In this document: positions 45,489-55,191 of the stretch, in pieces | Numbering within the stretch: position 1 is the first letter of the stretch | Layout of the letters: each line of letters opens with the position of its first letter | Source of the DNA: an uncultured Eubacterium sp. | Lineage (GTDB): Bacteria; Bacillota; Clostridia; Peptostreptococcales; Anaerovoracaceae | Direction of reading: 5' to 3' | Assembly: GCA_900543485.1 (NCBI GenBank) | Contig: UQRM01000002.1 | Coordinates: 62,001 to 126,000, forward strand | DNA: 64,000 bases | Translations under genes and position numbers: made by a program | Notes under the pieces: model-generated | Database searches by the model: none | Told to the model about the DNA's origin: nothing | What the model saw: only the letters and a program-made list of their open reading frames with translations

Positions 45489-46961
45489 CTATTTAATTCC
45501 TGCGATAGCTTTTGCCAGTTCTTTCTTGGCTTCGAGATTACCCTGTCTCGAGATCATGATTCTCTGAGCCTGTGGGGATCCTGCGCCGTGCAGCGACTCT
45601 GTTCTGTATCCTACAGCCGAAGATCCTAAGCAGATGTTTTCGATGAATCTCAGGACTCTCATTCTCTCTTCAGTTGTGCACGAAGGTGCTGCAGCGAAGT
45701 ACTTGTTGCAGATCTCTCCGATAGTCTCGCCGTTTCTTCCAACCTTCAGGTCAGACTTGAAGTCCTTTTCGGATGGCATAGTAACCATCAGACCACCAGC
45801 GATATCCTCAGCCAGTCTCGTGATATCGTAAGGGAATCTCGTTACGTTCTGCTTACATACGTTTGCCAGCAGCAGGTCGATCTCGTAGTTTCCTGCCTGA
45901 GTAGGATGTCCCTCAGCCGAGCAGGCGATACCGCAGCAGTACAGAGTCTCGTTCAGGTGGATCATTTCGATCAGCTTATCCTTGATGTGGGAAGCCTTCT
46001 GAGCTCCATTGTATTCAGCAGCCAGAGCAGCAGCACCAATCAGGACGTCGCCAACACCTACTTTGCATCCGCCGTAGGACTGTCTGTGGTATCCGGCGAA
46101 TCTCTCTACCATCATTCCGGCAAAGTCATATTCACCTGCCATGAATACATATTCGTTAGGGATGAATACGTTGTCGAATACTACCAGAGCTTCCTGTCCG
46201 CCGTAAGTCTTGTTACCCAGGTCAACGTCAGCTCCTTCTTCCAGCTTTCTTGTATCGCATGACTGTCTTCCGTAGATCATGTACATACCTTCAGCATCTG
46301 TAGGACATGCAAATGATACAGCGTAATCCTTGTCAGCTTCCTTCATAGCCTGTGTAGGCATGATGATGTGCCAGTGTGAGTTTATAGTACCCGTCTGGTG
46401 AGCCTTAGCACCGCTTACTACGATACCGTCTTCTCTTCTCTCTACGATATGTACGAAGAGATCCGGGTCTCTCTGAGCGCTTGGAGCAAGTCCTCTGTCA
46501 CCCTTAGGGTCTGTCATGGCGCCGTCAACTACATAGTCGTTCTTCTGAACCATTTCGAGGAACTTCTTGAAGTTTTCATGGTAGTTGGTGCCATACTTCT
46601 TATCGGTTTCATATGTCGTGGAGAATACAGCGTTGAATGCGTCCATACCTACGCATCTCTGGAAGCAGGAAGCTGTCTTCTGTCCACAAAGCCTCAGCAT
46701 TTTTACTTTTTTCTTCAGGTCTTCAGCGTTCTGATGAAGGTGCGTGAATCTGTTGATAGTTTCGCCTGTAAGGCTGGACTTGGCTGTCATCAGGTCAGCA
46801 TACTCCGGATCGTTTGCCAGATCGTAAGTAACTGCGACGCAGTTTATCGAAGGTCTGATAATAGGATGATCTACCCAATCTTTTACCTCTTCGCCGAACA
46901 TGTAGACTCTCGTCTTCATTTTTCTCAAGCTTTCAATATACTGTGCTCCTGTCATTAACAT
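45489..46961 (-). CDS. abfD: 4-hydroxybutyryl-CoA dehydratase / vinylacetyl-CoA isomerase
   Basis: Dehydrates 4-hydroxybutyryl-CoA to crotonyl-CoA by a radical mechanism using FAD and a [4Fe-4S] cluster. 490 residues, the same length as the Clostridium aminobutyricum enzyme. The cluster ligands fall on the same residue numbers: Cys99, Cys103 (ASCFQRC), His292 and Cys299 (GYHRQSYGGC). Conserved ligand-adjacent blocks KAHQTGTINSHWHII and GAGSPQAQRIMI are present. RBS GGAGTG. It follows the NifU-like gene after about 90 bases and ends in its own terminator. Confidence 0.97.
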   Translation of the reverse strand: MLMTGAQYIESLRKMKTRVYMFGEEVKDWVDHPIIRPSINCVAVTYDLANDPEYADLMTAKSSLTGETINRFTHLHQNAEDLKKKVKMLRLCGQKTASCFQRCVGMDAFNAVFSTTYETDKKYGTNYHENFKKFLEMVQKNDYVVDGAMTDPKGDRGLAPSAQRDPDLFVHIVERREDGIVVSGAKAHQTGTINSHWHIIMPTQAMKEADKDYAVSFACPTDAEGMYMIYGRQSCDTRKLEEGADVDLGNKTYGGQEALVVFDNVFIPNEYVFMAGEYDFAGMMVERFAGYHRQSYGGCKVGVGDVLIGAAALAAEYNGAQKASHIKDKLIEMIHLNETLYCCGIACSAEGHPTQAGNYEIDLLLANVCKQNVTRFPYDITRLAEDIAGGLMVTMPSEKDFKSDLKVGRNGETIGEICNKYFAAAPSCTTEERMRVLRFIENICLGSSAVGYRTESLHGAGSPQAQRIMISRQGNLEAKKELAKAIAGIK

Positions 46962-47052
46962 ATTAAAATCACTCCTTTATTAGATTTAACCCCTCGCAGC
47001 GCTTGATTGCGAAGCGAGAAATTACGAACAATTTTAACGGTTACAGAGATAA

Positions 47053-47334
47053 CTAATGCTTTTCCTTCCTCAATATCATCCTCGCCATATCGAGAAGATC
47101 CTCGCTTACGGAAGTGTCTAAAACCACGTCTTTAACACCCTGAACGTTCTCCATCACGATGCCCTTGACCACTTCTTCTATCGTGGACTGAGCCGACGGA
47201 CATGACGCGCATGAGCCTGTGAGCTTCACCATCGCCACACCATCATCGTACCCGGTGAGAACAGCCCCGCCGTAATGCGCGGCCAGCACAGGGTCGACCT
47301 TTTCCTTTAAAACTTTTTTGATTTGCTCTTCCAT
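47053..47334 (-). CDS. NifU-like C-terminal domain protein
   Basis: Fe-S cluster scaffold or carrier, 93 residues. It contains only the NifU C-terminal domain with the CxxC site in LTGSCASCPSAQSTIEE (Cys 37, 40). Typical N-terminal helix LKEKVDPVLAAHYGG. RBS GAGGTGACTACGCG precedes the ATG. Located immediately upstream of abfD, whose product needs a [4Fe-4S] cluster; the pairing may be functional. A strong sigma-A promoter lies at 47369-47397. Confidence 0.88.
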   Translation of the reverse strand: MEEQIKKVLKEKVDPVLAAHYGGAVLTGYDDGVAMVKLTGSCASCPSAQSTIEEVVKGIVMENVQGVKDVVLDTSVSEDLLDMARMILRKEKH

Positions 47335-47368
47335 CGCGTAGTCACCTCATTATCTTCTGTACAATGCT

Positions 47369-47397
47369 ATTATATATCTTGCTTTATGGTTTTTCAA
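47369..47397 (-). promoter_or_regulatory. Sigma-A promoter for nifU-like/abfD
   Basis: On the minus strand TTGAAA (47392-47397), 17-base spacer, TATAAT (47369-47374). Close to consensus. A divergent TATAAT for thiN lies at 47403-47408. Confidence 0.75.
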
Positions 47398-47465
47398 GAG
47401 GGTATAATTATCAATATCGCTAAATTAGGTGGTAATTTTTGAAAATAAGCAAAGGAATTGAAAAA

Positions 47466-48101
47466 ATGAGCAAAGCAGTAATAATCACTTCATTTATAGA
47501 GAGCGAAATCGACATAACACGACACATCCGAAACGACAGCTTCGTCATCTGCACCGACGGAGGATATGACATCGCGTCAGCTCACGGTATAAAGCCTGAT
47601 CTTTTGCTGGGTGATTTCGATTCCATAGAGAGCGAATTGCCAAAAAATGTTAAAATCGAACGTTTTTCGCCTGAAAAAGACTACACAGATCTGGATCTGG
47701 CGCTGAAGACAGCTGTCAGCTCCGGATCCGACGATGTGACCATCCTGGGCGGCATCGGCGGCCGACTGGACCATACGGTGGCCAATCTTCAGCTTCTCTA
47801 CCATTATAATAAATATTTCAGCAGCCTCACGATGCTGGATGGAATGAACAGATGCTTCATATTGGATTCTGAAAAGGACGGCGCCATTTCCATTCCCAGA
47901 GAAGAAGGCAGTTATCTGTCCGTATTTTCTCTGTCTGAAAGATCCCACGGAGTCACCATCGAAGGCGCCAAGTATGAGATAAGCGATCATACGCTGTCCA
48001 GGGATTTTCCTTTGGGCGTCAGCAATGAGTTCAAAGAAAAAAATACCGTCATTTCCGTAAATGACGGTATCCTTCTCATCGTTATCTCAAAGATGGACTG
48101 A
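47466..48101 (+). CDS. thiN: Thiamine pyrophosphokinase
   Basis: Converts thiamine to thiamine diphosphate with ATP. About 211 residues. The family signature CTDGGYDIASAHGIKPDLLLGDFDSIES is at about 28-55, with the catalytic Asp pair. PEKDYTDLDLALK and GGIGGRLDHTVANLQLL form the second half of the active site. Start set at ATG 47466 with AGGA nine bases upstream; a TTG at 47439 is less likely. The 3' end of the gene contains a perfect 12-bp palindrome (48043-48070). Confidence 0.93.
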   Translation: MSKAVIITSFIESEIDITRHIRNDSFVICTDGGYDIASAHGIKPDLLLGDFDSIESELPKNVKIERFSPEKDYTDLDLALKTAVSSGSDDVTILGGIGGRLDHTVANLQLLYHYNKYFSSLTMLDGMNRCFILDSEKDGAISIPREEGSYLSVFSLSERSHGVTIEGAKYEISDHTLSRDFPLGVSNEFKEKNTVISVNDGILLIVISKMD

Positions 48102-48145
48102 AGAAACATTTCAGACAACTGATACTCATGCTGATGGCATCCGTA

Positions 48146-49648
48146 CTATACTTTCTTCGCCCATCCGAGGGTACGGCCTACAGCTTCATGCCACCCTGAT
48201 ATGAGCCTGTCCTTTTTCTCTTTCTCCATGGACGGCTCGAAGACCTTATCGATACGCCAGTTGGATGTTATATCTTCTCTGCTGCTCCAGTATCCGGTAG
48301 CCAATCCGGCCAGATACGCGGCTCCCAACGATGTAGTCTCTATGCATTCAGGCCTGCATAACGGCATCCCCAGGATGTCCGCCTGGAACTCCAGCAGGAA
48401 ATCATTGGCGGCTGCCCCTCCGTCTACCTTGAAGGTGCTTATGGGCCGTCCCGTATCTTCCGTCATGGCCGTCATCAGATCATAGGTCTGATACGCCATG
48501 GATTCCAGCGCCGCCCTGACGATATGGTTCTTGTTCACGCCTCTGGTCAGTCCCATTACGGCGCCTCTGGCATAAGGATCCCAATAAGGAGCCCCTAATC
48601 CTGTAAAGGCTGGTATCAGATATGCTCCCGCCGTATCCTCCACCGATCTGGCCATTTCCTCCGATCTGGCCGCGTTTCCCAAAAGTCCCATTTCATCTCT
48701 CAGCCACTGTATGGATGCTCCCGATATGAACACAGACCCCTCCAGGGCATAATTCACTTCATTTCCTATGCCCCACGCCACCGTAGTCAAAAGTCCGTTC
48801 TTCGATTCTACCGGCTTTATCCCCGTATTGACCAGCATGAATCCACCGGTCCCATAGGTGTTCTTCGCCTCGCCCTCCGAGAAGCATGCCTGACCAAACA
48901 GAGCCGACTGCTGATCTCCCGCAGCACCCGATATAGGTATCGCGCCGCCGAATATCCTGGGGTGGCTCTCGCCATACACCATACTGGAAGGCCGGGGTTC
49001 AGGAAGCATGCAAGCCGGTATCCCTATGACACGAAGGATGTCCTCATCCCATCTGAGAGTATGTATGTTGAACATCATGGTCCTTGAAGCGTTGGAATAA
49101 TCCGTTATATGTACCTTTCCGCCGGTCAGTCTCCATATGAGCCACGTTTCTATGGTGCCGAAAAGCAGCTGGCCTGCCTCAGCCCGCTGGCGGGCGCCGT
49201 CGACGTTTTCCAGGATCCATCTAAGCTTGGTCGCCGAAAAATACGGATCTATCAGCAATCCTGTCCTGCTTTTTATCATATCCTCAAGACCCTGCCTTTT
49301 CAGTTGGTCACAGAATCCCGCTGTCCGTCTGCACTGCCACACGATAGCGTTATACACCGGTTCTCCCGTCTCCCTGTCCCACACTACTGTGGTCTCTCGC
49401 TGGTTGGTTATCCCGATCGAATCGATATCCTCGGAGGTGACATCCACCTTCAGCATGGCTTCCTGCGCCACCCCCATCTGAGTGGACCAGATATCCATGG
49501 GATCGTGCTCCACCCAACCTTCCCGAGGGTATATCTGCCTGAATTCCTTCTGCGCCACGCTCACCTGCCTGCCCTGTCTGTCATACAATATGCATCTGGC
49601 ACTGGTCGTGCCCTGATCAAGGGCCATCACGTATTTTTCTCTCATCAT
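48146..49648 (-). CDS. glpK: Glycerol kinase
   Basis: Phosphorylates glycerol to glycerol 3-phosphate. 500 residues, FGGY family. N-terminal [15 protein letters not shown] is the phosphate-binding loop. [32 protein letters not shown] and [16 protein letters not shown] are family blocks, and [21 protein letters not shown] is the second ATP motif. The start overlaps the hemW stop by 4 bases (ATGA). No glpF or glpD is nearby, so this gene is separated from the usual glycerol operon. Confidence 0.95.
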   Translation of the reverse strand: MMREKYVMALDQGTTSARCILYDRQGRQVSVAQKEFRQIYPREGWVEHDPMDIWSTQMGVAQEAMLKVDVTSEDIDSIGITNQRETTVVWDRETGEPVYNAIVWQCRRTAGFCDQLKRQGLEDMIKSRTGLLIDPYFSATKLRWILENVDGARQRAEAGQLLFGTIETWLIWRLTGGKVHITDYSNASRTMMFNIHTLRWDEDILRVIGIPACMLPEPRPSSMVYGESHPRIFGGAIPISGAAGDQQSALFGQACFSEGEAKNTYGTGGFMLVNTGIKPVESKNGLLTTVAWGIGNEVNYALEGSVFISGASIQWLRDEMGLLGNAARSEEMARSVEDTAGAYLIPAFTGLGAPYWDPYARGAVMGLTRGVNKNHIVRAALESMAYQTYDLMTAMTEDTGRPISTFKVDGGAAANDFLLEFQADILGMPLCRPECIETTSLGAAYLAGLATGYWSSREDITSNWRIDKVFEPSMEKEKKDRLISGWHEAVGRTLGWAKKV

Positions 49649-50796
49649 ACGAACTCCGTCATTATCCTGTTGGAAATATCCATCCCATGCTCCGAAAGGT
49701 ACAGCCTGTCTCCGTCCAGGATCAGCATTCCCTTATACCGGTCCAGTATCTTCCTGTCGTAGACCTGGAAGAGCTCCTGACCGAACACTTTCCTGAATTG
49801 TCCAAGCTCTATGCCCTCTGCTTTTCTCAGACCGGTAAAGATGAAGATCCCCATCTCTTCTCTCTGAGTATAGTTTTCCACGCTGTTCCCATCGACAGGC
49901 TCCGCGCCTTCTTTTATTGCTCTTATGTAATCGCCCATCCCGCTGCAGTTTTTGAAACGGCTGCCCTCCAGGAATGAGCTGGCGCCCAGCCCCAGTCCCA
50001 TGTATTCGTCGTAGGACCAGTACTTCATGTTATGTCTGCTCCTGTGTCCCGGAAGAGCCGCATTGGAGATCTCGTAGTGGTCATATCCCGCCCGTCTCAT
50101 CATCCTCAGGGCTGTATGATACATCTCCCTGTCGGTTATTTCCGGCACCGGCTCCATGATCCCGTCCTCATACACCATCCTGTACATCTCTGTTCCCTCT
50201 TCGATCTGCAGGCTGTACAGGGAGATATGCTCCGGCCTGAGGAAGACACACTGCCTCACGGTGTCCTTCCACATCTTCATTGTCTGGCCCGGTATCCCGA
50301 ACATTATGTCCAGATTTATGTTCTCGAACCCCGCCTTCTTGGCTCTTTGAAAGGAATAGAAGGCGTCATTTTTACTGTGTATTCGCCCCAGCACGTTCAA
50401 AATCTGATTATCGAAGGACTGGACTCCGATACTGAGGCGGTTGACGCCTTTTCTCAGATATCGTTCCATCTTTTCGTCGCTGAGAGTTGCCGGATTAGCC
50501 TCTATGGTGATCTCCGCGTCCTCATCGATATTGAAATTGTCCCGCAGACTATCCAATATCTTTCCCATATCCCATTCCGACAGCAGCGACGGAGTGCCGC
50601 CGCCTATGTACACGCTGTCCACCTCCCGGTATCGCCACCGTTCGGATCTGATCTCTATCTCCCGCATAAGCGCCGCGGCATACTCGGACAATACCTTGCT
50701 GTCGCCGCACCCAAATGAGAGGAAGTCGCAGTATCTGCACTTCCTCGCGCAAAACGGTATATGAAGATATAACCCCAGTTTATTTGTTGTCGTCAT
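49645..50796 (-). CDS. hemW: HemW-type radical SAM protein (heme chaperone)
   Basis: Radical SAM protein, often annotated as oxygen-independent coproporphyrinogen oxidase but mainly a heme-binding chaperone in this subfamily. 383 residues. Motif CxxxCxxC appears as [20 protein letters not shown], then [11 protein letters not shown] and TIEANPATL. The HemW tail follows ([18 protein letters not shown]). It overlaps lepA by 17 bases and glpK by 4. lepA-hemW is a common Firmicutes pair. Confidence 0.93.
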   Translation of the reverse strand: MTTTNKLGLYLHIPFCARKCRYCDFLSFGCGDSKVLSEYAAALMREIEIRSERWRYREVDSVYIGGGTPSLLSEWDMGKILDSLRDNFNIDEDAEITIEANPATLSDEKMERYLRKGVNRLSIGVQSFDNQILNVLGRIHSKNDAFYSFQRAKKAGFENINLDIMFGIPGQTMKMWKDTVRQCVFLRPEHISLYSLQIEEGTEMYRMVYEDGIMEPVPEITDREMYHTALRMMRRAGYDHYEISNAALPGHRSRHNMKYWSYDEYMGLGLGASSFLEGSRFKNCSGMGDYIRAIKEGAEPVDGNSVENYTQREEMGIFIFTGLRKAEGIELGQFRKVFGQELFQVYDRKILDRYKGMLILDGDRLYLSEHGMDISNRIMTEFV

Positions 50797-52591
50797 ACTT
50801 TAATACCGCGGTAAAGGCTTCCTGCGGCACTTCTACGGTCCCGAACTGCCGCATTCGCTTTTTCCCCTCCTTTTGCTTCTCAAGCAATTTTTTCTTTCTC
50901 GATATATCTCCGCCGTAACACTTGGCTATTACGTCCTTCCTGTATGCTCTCACAGTCTCCCTGGCTATGACCTTCTGTCCGATGGATGCCTGGATAGGCA
51001 CCTCGAACTGATGCATGGGGATTATCTCCTTCAGCTTCTCGCAGACGAACCTCCCTCTGGCATACGCCTTGGATTCGTGTACTATCATGGAAAAGGCATC
51101 CACCACTTCTTTATTGAGAAGTATATCCAGCTTGACCACCTTTGACGGCTCATACCTGGAAAACTCATAATCCAGCGATCCATACCCTCTCGTCTTGGAC
51201 TTGAGAGCGTCGAAGAAATCATATATGACCTCGTTGAGAGGCATATCGTAATGGAGGTTCACCCTGTTTTCGGTAATATACTCCATATTGAGCATCCTGC
51301 CTCTCCTGTCCTGACATATCTCCATGATATTCCCTACATATTCTTTAGGTACCATGATGTCGGCCTTCACCATCGGCTCCTCGATATGGTCTATAAGAGC
51401 CGGATCAGGCAGATTGGACGGATTCTGTACCATCTGGACGCTGCCGTCGTTCATGACTACCTTATATATGACGCTTGGCGACGTGGTAACTACTGCCAGG
51501 TCGAATTCCCGCTCCAGCCTTTCCACGATTATCTCCATGTGGAGCAGCCCCAGGAATCCGCATCTGAACCCAAACCCCAGAGCCGTTGACGTCTCAGGTT
51601 CGAAATGAAAGGCAGCGTCGTTGACCTGCAGCTTCTCCAGCGCGTCCTTCACGTTCTCGTACTTTTCCCCCTCTGCCGGATATATACCGCAGTACACCAT
51701 GGACTGAACTTTTTTATATCCCGGAAGCGGCTCGTCAGCCGGATCAGATGCCAGCGTTATGGTATCTCCCACTCTGGCGTCAGCCACCTGCTTTATGCTG
51801 GCGCATATGTATCCTACTTCTCCTGCCCTGAGGACCTCCGATTCCACCGGACCCGGAGAGTAGACACCTACCTCGGTGACCTCATATTTCTTCCCGGCGT
51901 TCATCATGTATATCTCGTCTCCTTCTTTCACAGTCCCGTCGAAGATGCGGGTGTAAATGACGACGCCCTTATAATTATCGTAATACGAATCGAATATGAG
52001 AGCTTTCAATTTTCCGTTTTCATCGCCTGCCGGAGCCGGTATATCGGTGACTATCTTCTCCAGCAGCTCTTCTATGCCTATGCCTTCCTTAGCCGAGACC
52101 AGAGGAGCCTCCTGAGCGTCTACTCCTATCACGTCCTCTATCTCCTGCTTTACCTCGTCAGGTCTGGCCGACGGCAGATCTATCTTGTTGAGAACAGGAA
52201 GTATCTCCAGATCCTCGTCCATGGCCAGGTAGACGTTGGCCAGCGTCTGAGCCTCGACTCCCTGAGTGGCGTCTACCACCAGCACAGCTCCCTCGCAGGC
52301 CGCCAGGCTCCTGGACACCTCGTAGGTAAAGTCTACGTGTCCCGGGGTGTCTATGAGATTAAAAGTGTACTGATTGCCGTCCTTGGCATCATATATGAGT
52401 CTTGTAGTCTGGAGCTTTATGGTTATCCCTCTCTCCCGTTCCAGCTCCATGTTATCCAGGAACTGCTCCCTCATCTCCCTCTTGGAGACCAGCCCCGTCT
52501 TCTCTATTATCCTGTCGGCAAGTGTGGACTTGCCGTGATCTATATGTGCTATGATACTGAAATTTCTGATGTACTTCTGATAATCCTTCAT
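50780..52591 (-). CDS. lepA: Elongation factor 4 (LepA)
   Basis: Ribosome-bound GTPase that back-translocates or remodels stalled ribosomes. 603 residues, full-length. GTPase motifs: [15 protein letters not shown] (G1), RERGITI (G2), DTPGHVDF (G3), NKIDLPSA (G4). The LepA-specific C-terminal domain is seen as [42 protein letters not shown] and [31 protein letters not shown] five bases before the ATG. Downstream of a 50-residue membrane protein and spoIIP. Confidence 0.97.
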   Translation of the reverse strand: MKDYQKYIRNFSIIAHIDHGKSTLADRIIEKTGLVSKREMREQFLDNMELERERGITIKLQTTRLIYDAKDGNQYTFNLIDTPGHVDFTYEVSRSLAACEGAVLVVDATQGVEAQTLANVYLAMDEDLEILPVLNKIDLPSARPDEVKQEIEDVIGVDAQEAPLVSAKEGIGIEELLEKIVTDIPAPAGDENGKLKALIFDSYYDNYKGVVIYTRIFDGTVKEGDEIYMMNAGKKYEVTEVGVYSPGPVESEVLRAGEVGYICASIKQVADARVGDTITLASDPADEPLPGYKKVQSMVYCGIYPAEGEKYENVKDALEKLQVNDAAFHFEPETSTALGFGFRCGFLGLLHMEIIVERLEREFDLAVVTTSPSVIYKVVMNDGSVQMVQNPSNLPDPALIDHIEEPMVKADIMVPKEYVGNIMEICQDRRGRMLNMEYITENRVNLHYDMPLNEVIYDFFDALKSKTRGYGSLDYEFSRYEPSKVVKLDILLNKEVVDAFSMIVHESKAYARGRFVCEKLKEIIPMHQFEVPIQASIGQKVIARETVRAYRKDVIAKCYGGDISRKKKLLEKQKEGKKRMRQFGTVEVPQEAFTAVLKYDDNK

Positions 52592-52626
52592 CTCTGCCTC
52601 TCATAATGTGATATATATGCTTTATT

Positions 52627-52779
52627 TTACTGGAAACCTCCCCATTTATCAACATCCAAAACCAATTTTCCTCCCTGGCCCGTGGTCTCCAGACACACGG
52701 TATCCACCATCAGTACGCCTGCCGTCCCTGCCAGGAACAGGAAAAATACTATGATCATTTCCAACAGAGTCCTTTTCAT
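52627..52779 (-). CDS. Small membrane protein of 50 residues between spoIIP and lepA
   Basis: ATG at 52779 follows GAGGTGGAGCG, 14 bases after the spoIIP stop; TAA is at 52627, 36 bases before the lepA start. The product MKRTLLEMIIVFFLFLAG is one membrane helix (about 5-26). A short outside tail follows with one Cys and KLVLDVDKWGGFQ. No family known to me. Conserved gene order would support it as a real gene; possibly expressed with gpr-spoIIP in the forespore. Confidence rests on the RBS and spacing. Confidence 0.65.
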   Translation of the reverse strand: MKRTLLEMIIVFFLFLAGTAGVLMVDTVCLETTGQGGKLVLDVDKWGGFQ

Positions 52780-52792
52780 CGCTCCACCTCAG

Positions 52793-53695
52793 TCACTGCT
52801 GTTCTTCCTCTATGATATCTGCCAATACATTGGCGAAATACACGGCGCAGCGCCTCGATTCTTCTATGGTGTTCTTGTTGTTGCCTACTTCCAGAAGCAG
52901 CGCCTTATCACTGACGAACTCGTTGTATTTATAGTTTTGCTCTATTATGGCGCCGCCGTATCCGGCGTACATACTCTCCGCCCTCTCGCTGACTTTTTTG
53001 GCGAAAGCGTAGAGAGACGTGTAATTGTCGTTCTGCTTGCCGACCACCATACTGAATTTTGCCACTCTCTCGCCGTTTATCTCTATGTATTTCCCTTCCG
53101 TCGCCGCCGCTGCCGCCGCATCCCTGTGGAGGTCGATGACATAGACTGCGGTAGGATACTGCCGGGTCAGGGACTGTATCGTTTCCAGCGACCTGTTATA
53201 CGACTCGTTGTAAGACGGCCTGTCATGCATCGTCTTGTCATGTATGACGTTTATACCTTTTTTCTCCAGCTCTTGCTCCAATACGATCCCTACATCTCTC
53301 ACCGTACCTTCCTCCGCTTCTCTGTGATAGTTGCTCTCGGTGTAAGGCATGTAGGATTCGGTGCTGTGTGTATGATATATGATAACGAGAGGATCCTCCG
53401 TCACATCGATCTTCTCCACTTCTGCCGGAGCCTCCTCCGCCTTCTCCTTCGTATCGTCGGAGCCGCCGTTCTGTTCCTCTGACGGCTGCTCCTCTCCGCC
53501 GGCCTTTGCCGTTTTCTCTCCCGGCGCCTCACGGTTTATCTGCGTCACCTGGCCTATACACAGCTCTCCCAGCTCCTTCTCATCTATCCACCCCAGACCG
53601 GCAGACGAAGCCGGTTCGGCTTTCAGGAAAAACAAGGTGGAGCATATGAACACTAATACCGCGGCGGCGATAAGTACTCTGTTTTTCTTTTCCAT
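52793..53695 (-). CDS. spoIIP: Stage II sporulation protein P
   Basis: Peptidoglycan amidase/endopeptidase needed for forespore engulfment, working with SpoIID and SpoIIM. 300 residues. N-terminal membrane anchor (about 6-25), disordered Glu-rich linker (55-95), then the catalytic domain with metal-ligand motif YHTHSTESYMP (His108, His110, Glu113). VYVIDLHRDAAA and LLLEVGNNKNTIEE (final Glu) complete the site. RBS GGAGG precedes the ATG. It follows gpr after 22 bases, as in other spore formers. Confidence 0.94.
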   Translation of the reverse strand: MEKKNRVLIAAAVLVFICSTLFFLKAEPASSAGLGWIDEKELGELCIGQVTQINREAPGEKTAKAGGEEQPSEEQNGGSDDTKEKAEEAPAEVEKIDVTEDPLVIIYHTHSTESYMPYTESNYHREAEEGTVRDVGIVLEQELEKKGINVIHDKTMHDRPSYNESYNRSLETIQSLTRQYPTAVYVIDLHRDAAAAAATEGKYIEINGERVAKFSMVVGKQNDNYTSLYAFAKKVSERAESMYAGYGGAIIEQNYKYNEFVSDKALLLEVGNNKNTIEESRRCAVYFANVLADIIEEEQQ

Positions 53696-53717
53696 AGTTG
53701 TCCTCCAAAGATTTCTT

Positions 53718-54650
53718 TTACGAATATATGCCGGGATGCAGCGTTTTATTTATTCCATTGGCGATTATATCCGAAAAATCTTTTATCAGCATGTCTATGT
53801 CGGTGGATGTGACTATCATCTGACGGTCATACTCTTCCATATATCTCTCCATTTTTTCAACATTTTCCACATTGTCAGCCAGAGCATCTCCTATGACCGT
53901 TGTGATATCTATGACCGTAGGAACGCCTATGGCCACTACTCTGGCTCCCACCGTTTCCTCGTCGATACCTGTCCTGTGATTCCCCGTTCCTGCTCCGGGC
54001 GAAATACCAGTATCGGTTATCTGTACTGTAGTATTGAGCCGCTGTATGTCCCTTGCCGCCAGAGAATCGATGACTATCACTACTTCCGGACGGACCAGGC
54101 GCGCTATCTCCGACACGATCTCTGCTGTTTCCATACCTGTAGTCGCCGTGACACCCGGGGCTATGCAGCTCACTCTTGACATCTCATCATCCTCATCGGC
54201 GCCGAACATCTCAAACAGATGGTTGGTCACCCTTATCTTGGAAACCGCTGCAGGCCCCAGAGAATCAGGGGTCACCATGACGTTTCCCAGTCCTGCCACC
54301 AGTACCTTAAGCCGGCTGTGGAATTTTATGAGTCTGCTCAGTTCTCCGGCTATCACCTGTCCCGCTTTCTCCTTTGTCTCCTCTGCTCCCTCAGTGATAC
54401 CTTCCGCTTCGATGGTGATATAATTTCCCATAGGTTTCTCAAGCCTCGCTTCACCGGCAAGGCTGGTTATCTCTATCCTGGTGACACTGACTCCGTCGCC
54501 GCATTCCTCCTTTTCCACCGATATCCCATCCGCTGCGCCTCCTGCCGGACTTCCTTCCCTTTTTCCGCCCGCCTTATCGCCACTGTCATCCGCCTTGGAG
54601 ACAGCCATCTCCATCCTCTCTATGGCCAGATCTGTCCTGTACTTCATCAT
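53718..54650 (-). CDS. gpr: Germination protease GPR
   Basis: Aspartate-type protease (family A25) that degrades small acid-soluble spore proteins at germination. N-terminal MMKYRTDLAIERMEM is a conserved GPR block and includes the pro-peptide cut region. Later blocks: VLVAGLGNVMVTPDSLGPAAVSKIRVTNHL, VVIVIDSLAARDIQRLNTTVQITDTGISPGAGTGN and VIAIGVPTVID. ATG 54650 has AAGGAG six bases upstream. About 310 residues, a normal length. First gene in gpr-spoIIP. Confidence 0.96.
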   Translation of the reverse strand: MMKYRTDLAIERMEMAVSKADDSGDKAGGKREGSPAGGAADGISVEKEECGDGVSVTRIEITSLAGEARLEKPMGNYITIEAEGITEGAEETKEKAGQVIAGELSRLIKFHSRLKVLVAGLGNVMVTPDSLGPAAVSKIRVTNHLFEMFGADEDDEMSRVSCIAPGVTATTGMETAEIVSEIARLVRPEVVIVIDSLAARDIQRLNTTVQITDTGISPGAGTGNHRTGIDEETVGARVVAIGVPTVIDITTVIGDALADNVENVEKMERYMEEYDRQMIVTSTDIDMLIKDFSDIIANGINKTLHPGIYS

Positions 54651-54685
54651 GTTCGTCTCCTTTTGCATTTTCTACGATTTTTCCC

Positions 54686-54714
54686 TTGCAAATCCTCTTT
54701 TATTCATATATACT
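54686..54714 (+). promoter_or_regulatory. Promoter for rpsT
   Basis: TTGCAA (54686-54691), 17-base spacer, TATACT (54709-54714), about 40 bases before the rpsT RBS (GGGG). Confidence 0.65.
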
Positions 54715-54763
54715 TTAAGTTGCGAATTTTTAGCTGTATTTTAAGAAAGTGGGGTAATTTAAA

Positions 54764-55030
54764 ATGGCAAATATTAAATCCGCAAAGAAAAGAATCCGCG
54801 TGATCGACAAGAAGACAGCCAGAAACAGACGTGTAAAAGGTCATCTCAAGGCTATCCTGAAGTCATTCGATGCTGCTATCGAAGCAGGCGACATGGAAAC
54901 TGCCAAAGAAAAACTCGCTCTGGCAGAGAAGAAGCTCATGCAGGCTGCTGCAAAGCACACTATCCATAAAAACGCCGCGTCGAGAAAGGTCTCGAGATTA
55001 ACGAAGAGATTCAACAAGGCTAACGCCTAG
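54764..55030 (+). CDS. rpsT: 30S ribosomal protein S20
   Basis: Binds 16S rRNA in the small subunit. 88 residues, basic and helical: MANIKSAKKRIRVIDKKTARNRRVKGHLK and the C-terminal IHKNAASRKVSRLTKRFNKA, typical of S20. RBS GTGGGG ten bases upstream. Divergent from gpr, the usual arrangement in Firmicutes. Closed by a terminator at 55103. Confidence 0.97.
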   Translation: MANIKSAKKRIRVIDKKTARNRRVKGHLKAILKSFDAAIEAGDMETAKEKLALAEKKLMQAAAKHTIHKNAASRKVSRLTKRFNKANA

Positions 55031-55102
55031 TTCTCACCCGTCCCCACCGGTGCATAAGTTAAATGCACAAGAGCTTGCTGTAAGCAAGAGAACAACAAAA
55101 AG

Positions 55103-55135
55103 AAAAAAGATGGATGTGTCTCCCATCTTTTTTTG
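55103..55135 (+). terminator. Terminator after rpsT
   Basis: AAAAAAGATGG (55103-55113) pairs with CCATCTTTTTT (55123-55133), 9-base loop, followed by TTG. Confidence 0.85.
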
Positions 55136-55191
55136 TTGCGTAAAAACCCCGGCGGCTCGAATGTCCCGGCGTTCCAGCTACTTGCAGTGAA

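Noticed and set aside
47413..47420. AATATCGC upstream of thiN as a third copy of the array
   Set aside because: None of the companion motifs occur at the required 33, 74 or 102 base offsets; a single octamer is expected by chance.
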